Shown: positions 33,571 to 43,548, counted from the stretch's first letter. The stretch: DNA of 64,000 nucleotides from Clostridium manihotivorum (GCF_004015185.1 NZ_CP025746.1:4295776-4359775), one strand, 5' to 3'. Made by a program: numbers and translations. The notes: generated from the sequence alone by a model not told the origin.

Positions 33571-35565
33571 CTATATTTTAAACTTGTTTACTTCTTCCAT
33601 CATATCGTTAGTCATACTGCTAAGCATTTGTGCGGCAGCTGCTACCTCTTCTGTAGATGCATTCATTTCCTCTGAAGAAGCAGCTATTTCCTCAGCAGAT
33701 GCTGAAACTTCAAGTGAAACTGAAGAAACACCGTCAACTCTGCCTAATATTACATTTTTATCTTCTTCTATCTTTTCTGCTGAATCTTTAACAGCTTCTA
33801 TTTTAGGAATTACTTCATTAACAGCTTTGATTATCTTATTAAACGAATCTATCGCACTGTTTATAATATCAACTTGACTGATAAGTTCATTGTCCATTAC
33901 TCTAGAATCATTAACAATAATATCTGTATCCTGAGATATTTCAGTGATTAACTTACTGATATTCAATGAAGAATCCTTAGATTGTTCTGCCAGCTGTCTT
34001 ATCTCATCTGCAACAACCGCAAAGCCTCTGCCTGATTCCCCTGCTCTTGCAGCTTCAATAGCTGCATTCAGTGCTAATAAATTGGTTTGTTCTGAAATGT
34101 CATTTATCAAGTTAGTTATCTCATTTATCTCGTTTATAGCTTTTCCAAGCTGAAGAATTTTATCATTGAACAACTTAAAGGAATCACTAATCTTTACAAC
34201 TGATTTATTTAAGTCATTCATATCTCCACTACTAATCTCAGCCATAGAGCTTATTTCCCTAGAGTTCGAATCTACAACTTGTATTTCACTAACCATTTCT
34301 GATAGCTTATTGCTAAAGTCTTCAAGAACTTCAATTACGCTTAGTAGATCACTAGATTGACTTCCAGTACCTTCTGCAATTTCGTTTATCGCTTCAGCCA
34401 CATTCTGAGAAGAACCAGCTATCTCTTCAGCAACTGCAGATAAATTTAAAGCCTGCGAATCTATATTTGAAGAATTATCCTTTATTTTATTTATCATCTC
34501 TCTAAGTGAATTCTGCATTTTATCCATTGACTTAGTCATTTCTCCAATTTCATCCTCTAACTTCAGATATTTAGGAGAAACTTCTTCTGTTAGATTTCCT
34601 TGTGCCAATAATCCTAAGTGATTTGAAGTTGACTTTATTCCTTTAGTAATACTGTTTGTTATAATATAAGCTAATCCTAATCCCAAAGCTAAGAAAACTA
34701 TAGATGATGCTACGACCATAACCTTCATAGTATTTAACTCAGACAATACTTCACTGGTTGAAACCGTTACTGCTAGCGACCACTCTGTACCTTTTACAGG
34801 AGCATAACCTATATACTTATCTTGTCCTTGAAATATGTACTCACTAGCATCTTTGTTTCCTTCTGCCATAGCTTTTTCAATATTAGCCAACGGAGCTAAT
34901 TTAGAATCTTTTTTTGCTTCCTCTATAGCATTATACATTTTTAGAACCATATCTTTGTCAGTATGGGCAATGGTTACTCCATCTTTCTTTATCATGAAAG
35001 CTGTACCTGTTTTTCCAAATTTGACTTGATTAGTTAAGTCACTTAATTTATTACCATTATTTGAAGAAACTAAAACACCAACAACTTCATCTTTATTCTT
35101 TATTGGCACTGCGAAGTTTACAACTATAGATCCATCCATCTTACTCACTAATGGATCAGAAACATTACTCGTCCCTGCTATTGCCTTCTTAAAATAATCC
35201 CTATCTTTTACATTTGAGGATTTTCCATCACTATACTTTAAATTTCCATCTTTATCTGCTATACCTATTCTTACACTTCCGCTTCTCTTAACTTCCTGTA
35301 AAAGAATAGGTAATTTATTCTCATATGGAATACTTAAGTCTTTTATATCATCTCTTGATGCAAGTACTTCCAAAGCACCTAATTTTCCATCAAGTTCCCC
35401 TTGTATAGTATTAGCTGCTTGCTCTGCGATAGAAGGCAAAGTTTTTCCTATATTTGATTTTAATGATCTTGAAGAATCAAAATAAGCCAATATTCCTAAC
35501 CCTATACATATTACCCCTATCAACACACCTAAGAATAACATTAATTTAACTTTTATGCTCTTCAT
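33571..35565 (-). CDS. Methyl-accepting chemotaxis protein (chemoreceptor 2)
   Basis: 664 residues from the ATG at 35565, which has GGAGGGG before it; an upstream in-frame TTG is less likely. A membrane segment (about 5-27), a dCache-type sensor (about 30-270, with [20 protein letters not shown] and [13 protein letters not shown]), a second membrane segment (about 282-303), HAMP and the signalling domain. The tip is [20 protein letters not shown]. The C-terminal half contains [20 protein letters not shown], typical of clostridial receptors. Ligand unknown. It is unrelated in sensor detail to the receptor at 27694. Confidence 0.93.
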   Translation of the reverse strand: MKSIKVKLMLFLGVLIGVICIGLGILAYFDSSRSLKSNIGKTLPSIAEQAANTIQGELDGKLGALEVLASRDDIKDLSIPYENKLPILLQEVKRSGSVRIGIADKDGNLKYSDGKSSNVKDRDYFKKAIAGTSNVSDPLVSKMDGSIVVNFAVPIKNKDEVVGVLVSSNNGNKLSDLTNQVKFGKTGTAFMIKKDGVTIAHTDKDMVLKMYNAIEEAKKDSKLAPLANIEKAMAEGNKDASEYIFQGQDKYIGYAPVKGTEWSLAVTVSTSEVLSELNTMKVMVVASSIVFLALGLGLAYIITNSITKGIKSTSNHLGLLAQGNLTEEVSPKYLKLEDEIGEMTKSMDKMQNSLREMINKIKDNSSNIDSQALNLSAVAEEIAGSSQNVAEAINEIAEGTGSQSSDLLSVIEVLEDFSNKLSEMVSEIQVVDSNSREISSMAEISSGDMNDLNKSVVKISDSFKLFNDKILQLGKAINEINEITNLINDISEQTNLLALNAAIEAARAGESGRGFAVVADEIRQLAEQSKDSSLNISKLITEISQDTDIIVNDSRVMDNELISQVDIINSAIDSFNKIIKAVNEVIPKIEAVKDSAEKIEEDKNVILGRVDGVSSVSLEVSASAEEIAASSEEMNASTEEVAAAAQMLSSMTNDMMEEVNKFKI

Positions 35566-35592
35566 ACAATTCCCCTCCACTAAATTACTCAA

Positions 35593-35942
35593 CTAGTAAA
35601 TCTATCTATATATTAATAACTCGTCGTGTTTTGTAAATACTTTACTTTTTTCGACAAAACCATATTAACTAACAATCTCTATTTGAAGGGTCTAATCCTT
35701 TTCTATTATTGTTATTCTATTTTATAGTGCTAATTTTTAATAAATTGTTATTTTTTTATTTGAACAAATTTCATTTTATTATTTTCGTTCTTTGTATTTT
35801 TAATAATTAGGCTTAGAAATTATACAAATTAATCCTATAAAGCATATAAGTTAGCTTACTTTATCATCTTAGTTAAGAATATATTACTTCTAAATAAGTC
35901 AAAGTTTTAATATCCTAAGTTAAATTTCATAGCAAAGCTTTA
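35593..35942. other. Non-coding gap
   Basis: 350 bp, very AT-rich; nothing recognisable. Confidence 0.4.
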
Positions 35943-37301
35943 CTACTTCTGCTGTTTTACTAAAGACTTCTCTTTCCACTTTCCCTGTCTATAACGAATG
36001 ACACTTGCAATAGCTGTAATAAACCAAGTGAGACCAGTTGTTATCCATACGCTCCATACACCAAATGCAGGGAATGCCGCTAATCCACTGGAAAAACCAA
36101 CTCTTCCTATAACCTCAACCATTCCGTTAATCATGGCATAGAAAGCATCACCAGTACCGTTGAGCAATCCTCTTGTAATATGAATCATTCCTAGTGGAAA
36201 ATACATTAAACTAGTAAGCTTTATAGCCTTTGCTCCAAGATCTATTACTGCTTCATCCTTTACAAAGACTTCCATTATAGCTCTTCCACCTAGTTGAGCA
36301 GCTAAAAGTGCTAAAAGACTAAACCCTGCAACTATTAAAATACTCTTACGATATCCCTTTTTTACTCTTTCTAATTTATTAGCTCCCATGTTTTGTCCAG
36401 AAAAAGTAGAAAGAGCTGCACCTAAAGAATTGAATGGTTGTTGAATAAGTTGTTCAATTCTACTGGTTGCAGTAAAAGCTGCTACTGCTGTTTCTCCAAA
36501 GCCGTTTACAACACGTTGCAAAGCTACTAACGATAAGGCTATCATTGAATTTTGTGCTGCTACTGGTAATCCTATTCTTATACATTTATTTATAATAGGC
36601 CAGTTAACTTTTAAATGTTCCCTCTTTAGCTTAAAGTAAGGATTCTTAAGTAAAGCAAAAATTATACATCCTACTGCAGCTGAAGCTTGTGAAAAAACTG
36701 TAGCATAGGCTGTTCCAGCTACCCCAAATCCAAACTTAAGTACGAAAATCAGATCTAAAACCACATTTATTATGCAAGATATAACTAAGAATACCAAAGG
36801 TGTCTTTGAGTCTCCTAACGCCCTAAGTATAGCTGCTATGGCATTGTAGGCCGCAACAGCTATCATTCCTCCAGATACTATCCTCAAAAATGTAACTGCA
36901 TCATTTAAAATTTCTGGTGGTGTCTGTACTAGCTGTAGTATAGGACGCGCAAATACAGCAGCTATTATGCTCATTATCAATCCAGATACTCCAATCACAT
37001 AAACTCCGTTAGCTATAGTTCTCTTTACCTGTGAATCTTTTTTAGCACCAAAGTATTGTGCTATTATAATACCTATGCCAATTGATAGCCCTAAACATAT
37101 AGAAAAAAACAAAAAACTTAAGGAGCCTGTTGCCCCTACTGCTGCAAGAGCATTAGCGCCTATAAATTTTCCTACTATTATCGAATCAATTAAATTGTAA
37201 AACTGTTGAAAAATATTTCCCACCAACATAGGAAGTGAAAACCTTATAAGTAATGAAGTCTCATTTCCTTCCGTCATATCTTGTATATATTTTGCAGCCA
37301 T
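35943..37301 (-). CDS. MATE-family efflux transporter
   Basis: 452 residues from the ATG at 37301, which follows GAGGAAGG; a TTG 12 codons earlier has no site. Twelve membrane segments in two halves, with the MATE landmarks LPMLVGNIFQQFYNLIDSII (about 24-43) and GLPVAAQNSMIAL (start of the second half). These are Na+ or H+ driven exporters of cationic drugs and metabolites. The sequence is of the NorM/DinF-like type common in clostridia. It stands alone with a family C element upstream. Confidence 0.92.
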   Translation of the reverse strand: MAAKYIQDMTEGNETSLLIRFSLPMLVGNIFQQFYNLIDSIIVGKFIGANALAAVGATGSLSFLFFSICLGLSIGIGIIIAQYFGAKKDSQVKRTIANGVYVIGVSGLIMSIIAAVFARPILQLVQTPPEILNDAVTFLRIVSGGMIAVAAYNAIAAILRALGDSKTPLVFLVISCIINVVLDLIFVLKFGFGVAGTAYATVFSQASAAVGCIIFALLKNPYFKLKREHLKVNWPIINKCIRIGLPVAAQNSMIALSLVALQRVVNGFGETAVAAFTATSRIEQLIQQPFNSLGAALSTFSGQNMGANKLERVKKGYRKSILIVAGFSLLALLAAQLGGRAIMEVFVKDEAVIDLGAKAIKLTSLMYFPLGMIHITRGLLNGTGDAFYAMINGMVEVIGRVGFSSGLAAFPAFGVWSVWITTGLTWFITAIASVIRYRQGKWKEKSLVKQQK

Positions 37302-37424
37302 AACCTTCCTCTTTCTATCTAGCAATTCATCTTTCAATGCCGTATTTTTTCTTTATTGTTTTTTATTTTAGAATAATCACAGCTCAAATTCGTGACTAAC
37401 CTAATCTTTAATCAATGGATGTAC

Positions 37425-37520
37425 CACTTCAATCCTCATATTAAAATTTATATTTGCAAATTCTCCTCTCAAAACCAGAGGAGTTTTCAAAATAGACTTT
37501 AAATTTAAGTGGTATATATT
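37425..37520. repeat. Family C repeat (C4)
   Basis: About 95 bp with outer ends TACCACTT and AAGTGGTA inverted, and AAATTCTCCTCTCAAAACCA in the centre. The best-preserved family C copy. Confidence 0.65.
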
Positions 37521-37581
37521 TTCAAACCAAAGCATTATATATTTATGACTTTTATTTGGAGCTACAATATCTATAGTAGAC

Positions 37582-38829
37582 TTATAGCCTTAACAGCTTA
37601 GTTACTCTCATAAAGGTCAACCTTCTACGTACATATGGACTTAATACTAATGTAAGCTCTTTAATATTTGGTAAGTTTAACTGATCCATGGAGACTATAC
37701 AGCCAGCTTTCTTTAGTAGCATCTTCATATCGCAAGCTTTGGGGAGTTTATGAAGCTCTAAGGCAATAGCTTTAAAGTGATCCTTTAACTTAACAAGGTC
37801 AACAGCTTTTAATAAACTTTCTCCATTCTCCTCTAGTACTTCTTCATACAATCCTTTTTTACCAAAGGTGTCTTTAAGAAGTTCTATTTCAAGGTCTGAA
37901 TTATCAATAACTTCAATATTTCCGCTTTCAATAGCTTCTAGTACTTCGCCATACTTTTGCAAGCTTAAGATTAGACCTACTGAAACTTTTTCACCATGAA
38001 GTGCATCAATAGGTTCATTTATTACCGCCATTTCCCACAAATGAGATATATGATGTTCTGCGCCAGAAGCAGGTCTAGAATTGCCAATCATCTGCATTGC
38101 TAGTCCAGAAAGTATTAGTGCATACATGAGTTTCTCCATAGAATCTGTATCACCTAGCTTGATTTTGTCTAATATGCTTTCTACTTCTTTAACCGCTTCC
38201 ATTTCTAAGTCATATATATTTTCACAGAAATATTCATCAGTAAGAATATTAGATATTTTCCAATCTGCTAAAGCTGTGTATTTTCCCATAAGATCTGATA
38301 TTCCAGAGGCAGTAAGTCTATAAGGTGCTTTGCCAAAAATATCTGTGTCTGCTAGTACATATATTGGTGCCTTAGAAGGAAAAGTCTTTTTCATTCCCTT
38401 CCAAGTCATGGCAGCTACTGTTGACACAAAACCATCTACACTTGCTGCAGTTGGAACAGAAATAAATGGTATATTTCTCTCAAAGGCCACATACCTAGTC
38501 AGATCATGAATAGTTCCTGAACCAACAGCAATAAATATGTCCACTTTAGCTTCTAGCTTATTAGACAATTTTTCTACATTAACATTGTCAGCATGTATAT
38601 TTTCTCCTGTCAACTCAACAACTTTATATTGTCTAAAATATTCGGAAAGTACCTCTTCTGAAGCTCTCTTAGTATTAGTGTCACAAACAAAAACTGGATT
38701 TTCATACCCTTGCAAAAGCTCTTTTAAGTATCTGGTTGCTTTAGCTTCAATATATATTTCTTTAACAGAAATATTATGAGGTCGTCCACAACTGCAAGTA
38801 CCTAAAAACCTTCCTAAATCTACCTTCAT
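37582..38829 (-). CDS. sn-Glycerol-1-phosphate dehydrogenase (AraM/EgsA-like)
   Basis: 415 residues, iron-alcohol-dehydrogenase-like fold. The NAD-binding part includes KVDIFIAVGSGTIHDLTRYV (about 95-114), then FISVPTAASVDGFVS and the metal-site segment GAEHHISHLWEM (about 253-264) followed by LHGEKVSVG. These match bacterial G1P dehydrogenases, which reduce dihydroxyacetone phosphate to G1P, the archaeal glycerol-phosphate enantiomer. It is followed upstream on the same strand by an HAD phosphatase, and a DeoR-type regulator is divergent. The N-terminus CSCGRPH also fits the family. Confidence 0.87.
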   Translation of the reverse strand: MKVDLGRFLGTCSCGRPHNISVKEIYIEAKATRYLKELLQGYENPVFVCDTNTKRASEEVLSEYFRQYKVVELTGENIHADNVNVEKLSNKLEAKVDIFIAVGSGTIHDLTRYVAFERNIPFISVPTAASVDGFVSTVAAMTWKGMKKTFPSKAPIYVLADTDIFGKAPYRLTASGISDLMGKYTALADWKISNILTDEYFCENIYDLEMEAVKEVESILDKIKLGDTDSMEKLMYALILSGLAMQMIGNSRPASGAEHHISHLWEMAVINEPIDALHGEKVSVGLILSLQKYGEVLEAIESGNIEVIDNSDLEIELLKDTFGKKGLYEEVLEENGESLLKAVDLVKLKDHFKAIALELHKLPKACDMKMLLKKAGCIVSMDQLNLPNIKELTLVLSPYVRRRLTFMRVTKLLRL

Positions 38830-39053
38830 TTTACCCTTCCCCCATATCTATAAATTTTCTTCTCATATCCTCAAATTACATATAACACCTAGTGATAAAT
38901 TTTATATTCTCAATATCTGTTCAAAAAAAACAGCTAAACTTTTGAAATTAAAAGATTAAACTATCTTCTAAAAGCTTTATATTTGTCTATGTTACAGTAC
39001 CGTGTTGAAATTAAACATAGTATTATATTTATATAGTTAATAATAAAATACAA

Positions 39054-39677
39054 CTATAATAAATTCAGCATCTCCTCCATGCTATCTATAGCGAAATCAT
39101 AACCTTCCACATTACCAAAGCCATATCTTGCATAAACAAATGGAACTTTAGCAACTACAGTCGCTTCATAATCCCCTTGAGTATCTCCTATATAGACAAC
39201 GTCTTCTAGATGATTTCTCTCCACCACAAGTTTTATGTTATCCCCTTTGCTTTTACCAGTATTTCCAAAACACTCATGATCCTTTATATAACGTTCTATA
39301 CCTGTTTTTCTCATAAAAAGTTCTATGTATCCGCACTGACAATTGCTAACAATATAGAGGTTGCACTCTTTTGACAGCTTTTCTATAGTTTCTCTAACCT
39401 TAGGAAACAGAAGATTCTCTTTGTTATCCTCTAGAAATTCATGCTCACATTCACAACACTTCTTCAATAGCTCTTTTTTCTTATCCTCATTAGCATCAAA
39501 AAACAAGTTATTGGCTATAACATCCATAGTTTTTCCGAATTCCTTCTTTAATACATCGGAGGTTATCACTGCCTTTGTTCCCCCAACCATTTCAATAGCT
39601 TTATTCCAAGCCCTAGCTACGACCTCTGTTGTATCCCACAAAGTACCGTCAACATCAAAAATTATGTTTTTTATCAT
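39054..39677 (-). CDS. HAD-family hydrolase, phosphoglycolate-phosphatase-like
   Basis: 207 residues from the ATG at 39677; the ATG five codons earlier overlaps the AAGGAGG site. HAD motif I is IIFDVDGTLWD (about 4-14), motif II is YIVSNCQ (about 112), motif III the Lys in NTGKSKGDN, and motif IV VVYIGDTQGDYEA (about 164). A helical cap between motifs I and II makes it a C1-type phosphatase. It may dephosphorylate a product of the adjacent G1P dehydrogenase; this is inferred from position. It shares a divergent promoter region with the DeoR-type gene. Confidence 0.88.
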   Translation of the reverse strand: MIKNIIFDVDGTLWDTTEVVARAWNKAIEMVGGTKAVITSDVLKKEFGKTMDVIANNLFFDANEDKKKELLKKCCECEHEFLEDNKENLLFPKVRETIEKLSKECNLYIVSNCQCGYIELFMRKTGIERYIKDHECFGNTGKSKGDNIKLVVERNHLEDVVYIGDTQGDYEATVVAKVPFVYARYGFGNVEGYDFAIDSMEEMLNLL

Positions 39678-39725
39678 ATAAACCTCCTTCATATTTCTTA
39701 TTTATGAGAGTATAATATTAAATAA

Positions 39726-39815
39726 TGCTCATATGGTCAATACTTGGCGTTAATAATGACAAATAACCAACAATGAGCACTGTAAATGAGAAAAGGAGCA
39801 CCTTAAATGAGCATT
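39726..39815. promoter_or_regulatory. Repeated ATGAGCA half-sites in the HAD-DeoR divergent promoter
   Basis: TGCTCAT at 39726-39732, ATGAGCA at 39773-39779 and again AATGAGCATTG at the deoR-type start codon (about 39805-39815). Direct and inverted repeats of this kind are usual DeoR-family sites. Self-regulation is inferred. Confidence 0.4.
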
Positions 39816-40559
39816 GTACAAAGAGAAAAAGAAATCCTTGATATATTAAAAGAAAACAATTACGCAACAGTGGAGTATCTAGCAGAGAAACTCTTTATAA
39901 GTCCATCTAGTATAAGAAGAGATTTAACTAAGCTTGAAAATAAAGGCCTAGTAAAGAGAAGTCATGGGGGTGTATCTCTGCTTTCTGCTCAGCCTGGTAC
40001 AGCTCCTTTTGCAATGAGAATTCAAGAAAATAAACGTGAAAAAATTACTATAGTGAAGATGGCTTCAAAATTAATAAAGCCTGGTTCTTCCATTTTCATT
40101 GATAGCTCTACCACAGCACTTAATTTTTCCAACTTTTTAACACCTGATATGAACCTCACTGTATTTACAAATAATATCAGCTTAGCTCATCTACTTGCCT
40201 CAAAGCATATTACTACCTATTGTGTAGGTGGCTTAGTTTCAGACTGTAATGATGTGATAACCACTGGCTCTTTTGCACTAGAAATGCTGAGCAATATATA
40301 TGTAGATATGCTATTCTTCACTTCTGCCGCCTTATCAGAAGATGGAATTATCACAGATACAAACGAAAATGAGACAACAATCCGTAAAATGATGATGTCT
40401 CATTCAAAGGAAATAATATTTCTATGCCCATTCAGTCGTTTCGAATCTATTGCTCCATATAAGGTTGCTACCGTTACAGACATTGATTACTTAATTTCAG
40501 AAAAAAAGCCTTCAGATTCCTTTATGAAGAAATTTTCTCATATAAATTACCTATATTGA
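39807..40559 (+). CDS. DeoR/GlpR-family transcriptional regulator
   Basis: 250 residues, ATG behind AAAAGGAGC. N-terminal DeoR helix-turn-helix (REKEILDILKENNYATVEYL and SPSSIRRDLTKLENKGLVKR, residues 6-51) followed by the sugar-phosphate-binding domain (MRIQENKREKITI, then IFIDSSTTALNF). DeoR/GlpR regulators repress sugar or glycerol-phosphate genes and respond to a phosphorylated effector. The divergent HAD and G1P dehydrogenase genes are the likely targets, perhaps with a glycerol or triose phosphate as signal. Confidence 0.92.
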   Translation: MSIVQREKEILDILKENNYATVEYLAEKLFISPSSIRRDLTKLENKGLVKRSHGGVSLLSAQPGTAPFAMRIQENKREKITIVKMASKLIKPGSSIFIDSSTTALNFSNFLTPDMNLTVFTNNISLAHLLASKHITTYCVGGLVSDCNDVITTGSFALEMLSNIYVDMLFFTSAALSEDGIITDTNENETTIRKMMMSHSKEIIFLCPFSRFESIAPYKVATVTDIDYLISEKKPSDSFMKKFSHINYLY

Positions 40560-40570
40560 TGGATACGTTA

Positions 40571-40598
40571 CCTATATGAATGTATTAAAAAAATGTTG
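40571..40598 (+). repeat. Family A repeat, plus orientation (A12)
   Basis: CCTATAT then GAATGTATTAAAAAAATGTT, exact core. With A13 it forms a compact 144-bp inverted-repeat unit. Confidence 0.75.
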
Positions 40599-40686
40599 TT
40601 GCTTCCGAAAAGCTGTAGAAAATATTTTAGAATGTAAAAAAGCACACTTATGGTCAATATTCTTATATCCTACTTCTGGTAGTTAG

Positions 40687-40714
40687 CAACATTTTTTTAA
40701 TACATATCTATATA
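40687..40714 (-). repeat. Family A repeat, minus orientation (A13)
   Basis: The reverse complement reads TATAGATATGTATT then AAAAAAATGTTG, sharing 19 consecutive bases with A12. Confidence 0.75.
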
Positions 40715-40757
40715 CTCAAAGTAGTGCTAAGACTCTTCTATTCATTGCCCATTTTTA

Positions 40758-40866
40758 CTATTTAGATATACCATTTCAAAGAAAAATATATAAATCAATA
40801 AACATGTAATTAATATATAAAATTATTTCTAGTATTTTTTTAAATTATATAACTGAAATATCTATT
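40758..40866. repeat. Family F inverted-repeat element (F1)
   Basis: About 107 bp with ends AGATATACCATTTCAA and AACTGAAATATCT inverted. AAATATATAAATCAA and AAAATTATTTCTAG are shared with the copy at 43549. Its right end enters the end of the GNAT gene (stop at 40862). Confidence 0.6.
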
Positions 40867-41422
40867 CCATATCAGACCTTAATATAGAATAAACTGCAAG
40901 ATCATAAAAGTCTCCACGCTTATCCACTTTTACCTGTCTTAAAATGCCTTCAAACTGCATTCCTGACTTTTTCATAACCATTCCAGATGCTATATTAAGA
41001 GTGTTGTGTCTTGCCTCTATCCTGTTCATCCCAACATCTTTAAGCATATATCTAATGACAGCTCTTAAGGCCTCTGTCATAAAGCCCTTCCCCCAAAAAC
41101 TTCTTCCTATATTATATCCAGGCATACAAGAGGAATATTTTTCATTGATTCCTACTAAAGAAATCTGTCCTATAACTTGACTAATCTCCTTTAGCTCAAT
41201 GGCCCAATTATAGTAACTAGCTTCATAGGAATTTATCCAACTATCAACTATTTGTTTAGTCTCACTTATGTTAGTATGGGGATTCCAACTTAAGAATCTG
41301 CAAACTTCTTCATCATTAGCCCAATTTCTAAACATATCCTCTGCATCTTTTATTTCGAATCTACGCAAAATAAGTCTTTCTGTTTCTATCTTCTGTGTCC
41401 CCTTATGAGTTAACACCCTCAT
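40862..41422 (-). CDS. GNAT-family N-acetyltransferase, RimJ/RimL-like
   Basis: 186 residues, AGAGGAGG ribosome site. Typical RimJ/RimL pattern: IETERLILRRFEIKDAEDMF at the start, GYNIGRSFWGKGFMTEALRA (acetyl-CoA loop, about 108-127), then NRIEARHNTLNIASGMVMKK and GMQFEGILRQ. Relatives acetylate ribosomal protein N-termini, amino acids or antibiotics; the substrate is not evident. Its 3-prime end overlaps a family F repeat by a few bases. Confidence 0.9.
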   Translation of the reverse strand: MRVLTHKGTQKIETERLILRRFEIKDAEDMFRNWANDEEVCRFLSWNPHTNISETKQIVDSWINSYEASYYNWAIELKEISQVIGQISLVGINEKYSSCMPGYNIGRSFWGKGFMTEALRAVIRYMLKDVGMNRIEARHNTLNIASGMVMKKSGMQFEGILRQVKVDKRGDFYDLAVYSILRSDME

Positions 41423-41734
41423 TTCCTCCTCTTATTTGGAATTTAGGTAATATTATACATCAATTCACATAAGAATCCTACAGTCGAATAAGATTTCTTT
41501 TTTACTCTTTATCCCAAAAAGCTAATCTAAGTCCTTGCTATTGCTAGGTTTAGCTAATAAAAAATTTTATACTTTCTTATGAAGAACTAACCTTTTTCAT
41601 TATACTTTGCAAAAACCTTAACATTAATGATGTATTTCTAGACCTCAAAAAATCCTCTACATTAAGAATTGTAGAGGACTTTATTTTTTTGACTATGTTT
41701 AATTTCGATACAATGTTTTAGTAAAGTCTAAGCT
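41423..41734. other. Non-coding gap between thiE and the GNAT gene
   Basis: Holds the thiE terminator (41653-41678). Nothing else recognised. Confidence 0.5.
41653..41678. terminator. Terminator after thiE
   Basis: TCCTCTACA and TGTAGAGGA, 9-bp perfect stem. T-runs follow in both directions, so it may also end transcription from the left. Confidence 0.8.
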
Positions 41735-42355
41735 TTATATAAGTTCTTTAAGCTCTTTGGCAGCCTTTGTAATGTCTTCCTTAGATAATATATCCGAAAT
41801 TACCGCTACCCCTTCTATATTTGCTGGCTTCAAAAGTGACACATTTTTAGAAGAAATTCCACCAATGGCTACTACAGGAATTGAAATTGTTTCTTTTATT
41901 TTCTTAAGAACTTCAATAGAAACCGACTTAGCATCATCCTTTGAACTTGTTGGAAATATAGCTCCAACTCCAATGTAGTCTGCTCCATCTTTCTCTGCTT
42001 GTATAGCTTCTTCTAAAGTGGAAACAGATACTCCAACTATCTTATTTTCACCTATTAACTCTCTTGTTACAGTGCAGGGCATATCATCTTGTCCAACATG
42101 AATCCCCTCAGCATCCACAGATAAAGCTATATCAATTCTATCGTTTATTATCAATGGAATATTATATTTTCTTGTTATAGCTTTTACATCCAAAGCAACC
42201 TTATGAAAATCTAAAGTACTTATATCCTTTTCCCTTAGCTGAACAAGGGTTACACCACCTTTTATGGCAGACTCTACAGCAGCAGCTAAGTCTCTTCCTT
42301 TTAAGACTCCTCTATCTGTAACCAGGTATAATTTGTAATCAATGTTACTCTTCAT
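41735..42355 (-). CDS. thiE: Thiamine-phosphate synthase ThiE
   Basis: 206 residues. Joins hydroxymethylpyrimidine pyrophosphate with thiazole phosphate to give thiamine phosphate. TIM-barrel landmarks: LVQLREKDISTLDF (about 36-49), LIINDRIDIALSVDAEGIHV (about 69-88, with the GQDD that follows), GVGAIFPTSSKDDAK (about 128-142) and VVAIGGI. Its ATG lies inside the end of thiM (11-bp overlap), so the two are translationally coupled and under the TPP riboswitch upstream of thiM. Confidence 0.96.
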   Translation of the reverse strand: MKSNIDYKLYLVTDRGVLKGRDLAAAVESAIKGGVTLVQLREKDISTLDFHKVALDVKAITRKYNIPLIINDRIDIALSVDAEGIHVGQDDMPCTVTRELIGENKIVGVSVSTLEEAIQAEKDGADYIGVGAIFPTSSKDDAKSVSIEVLKKIKETISIPVVAIGGISSKNVSLLKPANIEGVAVISDILSKEDITKAAKELKELI

Positions 42356-43181
42356 TTATTTTTCCTCTTTCGATTATTACTTTATCATCTAAATTGTAAA
42401 TAGCATCTATAATCTTAGATTTTAAAGTCCCCGTTCCTTCCTTAGTCTTATCTAGATTATCGTAAGCTACCTCTCCAGCAATACTCATTGAAGTAATGCC
42501 TGCTAAAGCAGCTAGTAACTTGTTATCTACAGAACCTAAATAAGAACCTATAATAGATGTACACATACAGCCTGTACCTGTAATTTTAGCCATAATTTTA
42601 TGTCCATTGTGTGCTGTGTACAAGGTATTTCCATCAGTTATAATATCTACAGCTCCTGTTATAGCAACTACCGCATCTAATTTATTAGCAAAATCTTTTG
42701 CAATTTCCTTCGCAATGGTAAATTCATCTGCATTGCCGTCTATTATTTCCCCTGAATCAACACCTTTAGTTTGCACTTCTATGCCATACAAAGTTTTTAC
42801 TTCTGATAAATTTCCTCTAACAACTGCTAGCTTAACTTCACCTATTATTCTCTTAGCTACTTCTGTTCTATAGGCAGTTGCTCCAGCTCCAACAGGATCT
42901 AATATTACAGGAATATTTAAATCATTAGCTCTTTTGCCTCCCTCAATCATTGCCTCAACTGTTCTGCTATTTAAGGTACCTATATTTATTACGAAGGCTG
43001 ATGCTAATGACACCATATCACAAACCTCATTGATATCATCTGCCATAACTGGCGATCCACCCAAGGCCAAGGTTATGTTTGCACAGTCATTTACTGTAAC
43101 ATAGTTTGTTATATGATGAACTAAAGGATTTCTTTCTCTTACACTATTCAAAGCCTCTGCTATTTTCTTATTTATTTCCAT
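42345..43181 (-). CDS. thiM: Hydroxyethylthiazole kinase ThiM
   Basis: 278 residues from the ATG at 43181, with GGAGG upstream; a TTG six codons earlier overlaps the site. Phosphorylates the thiazole moiety for salvage into thiamine. Landmarks: NPLVHHITNYVTVNDCAN (about 19-36), GSPVMADD, VILDPVGAGAT (about 91-101), VVRGNLSEVK, and the catalytic KITGTGCMCTS loop near residue 200. With ThiE it forms a short thiamine salvage operon; no thiD or biosynthetic thiC is in the window. Confidence 0.96.
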   Translation of the reverse strand: MEINKKIAEALNSVRERNPLVHHITNYVTVNDCANITLALGGSPVMADDINEVCDMVSLASAFVINIGTLNSRTVEAMIEGGKRANDLNIPVILDPVGAGATAYRTEVAKRIIGEVKLAVVRGNLSEVKTLYGIEVQTKGVDSGEIIDGNADEFTIAKEIAKDFANKLDAVVAITGAVDIITDGNTLYTAHNGHKIMAKITGTGCMCTSIIGSYLGSVDNKLLAALAGITSMSIAGEVAYDNLDKTKEGTGTLKSKIIDAIYNLDDKVIIERGKINEE

Positions 43182-43227
43182 AATATGATCTACCTCCAAG
43201 TTAATTAATTCTTATGTTATATTGTGA

Positions 43228-43290
43228 GCTTTTTTGTCCATCTGCCTTTCCCAATTTATATGAGGAAAATATGGCAGGCGAATAAGTTTT
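43228..43290. repeat. Family E repeat (E5)
   Basis: TTTTTTGTCCATCTGCC, then TTTATATGAGGAAAAT and GGCAGGCGAATAA. It lies between the riboswitch terminator and thiM, so it is part of the thiM leader. Confidence 0.6.
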
Positions 43291-43377
43291 ATTTTATTAT
43301 TGTCTATCCTCAGCAACTACTCTAAGCTATTGAATTTACTAGTTTCAGTTAGCATTTTTAACTTTCATAGGCAGTAT

Positions 43378-43409
43378 AAAAAAAGCACAAATCCATAGGA
43401 TTTGTGCTT
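43378..43409 (-). terminator. Terminator controlled by the TPP riboswitch
   Basis: AAGCACAAATCC and GGATTTGTGCTT, 12-bp stem with a TAT loop, then a run of Ts on the minus strand. Placed right after the aptamer, as in transcription-attenuating THI elements. Confidence 0.9.
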
Positions 43410-43423
43410 AAATAATCTTTCAG

Positions 43424-43519
43424 ATAAACAACTTCCTACGCTGGCATTACCCAGTTCAGGTTTTAGGGTCAAAGATTTACGGATCTTAATCTCAGTTGGC
43501 CTATCCAACACCCCTGTGT
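43424..43519 (-). ncRNA. TPP riboswitch (THI element)
   Basis: On the minus strand the conserved pieces occur in order: GGGGTG near the 5-prime end, CTGAGAT, ACCC and AACCTGAACTGGGTAATGCC, then AGCGTAGGAA. This is the standard thiamine-pyrophosphate aptamer. Binding of TPP should favour the terminator downstream and turn off thiM-thiE. Confidence 0.95.
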
Positions 43520-43548
43520 TAAGTAAATATTTAGTTTATAAAGTTATA

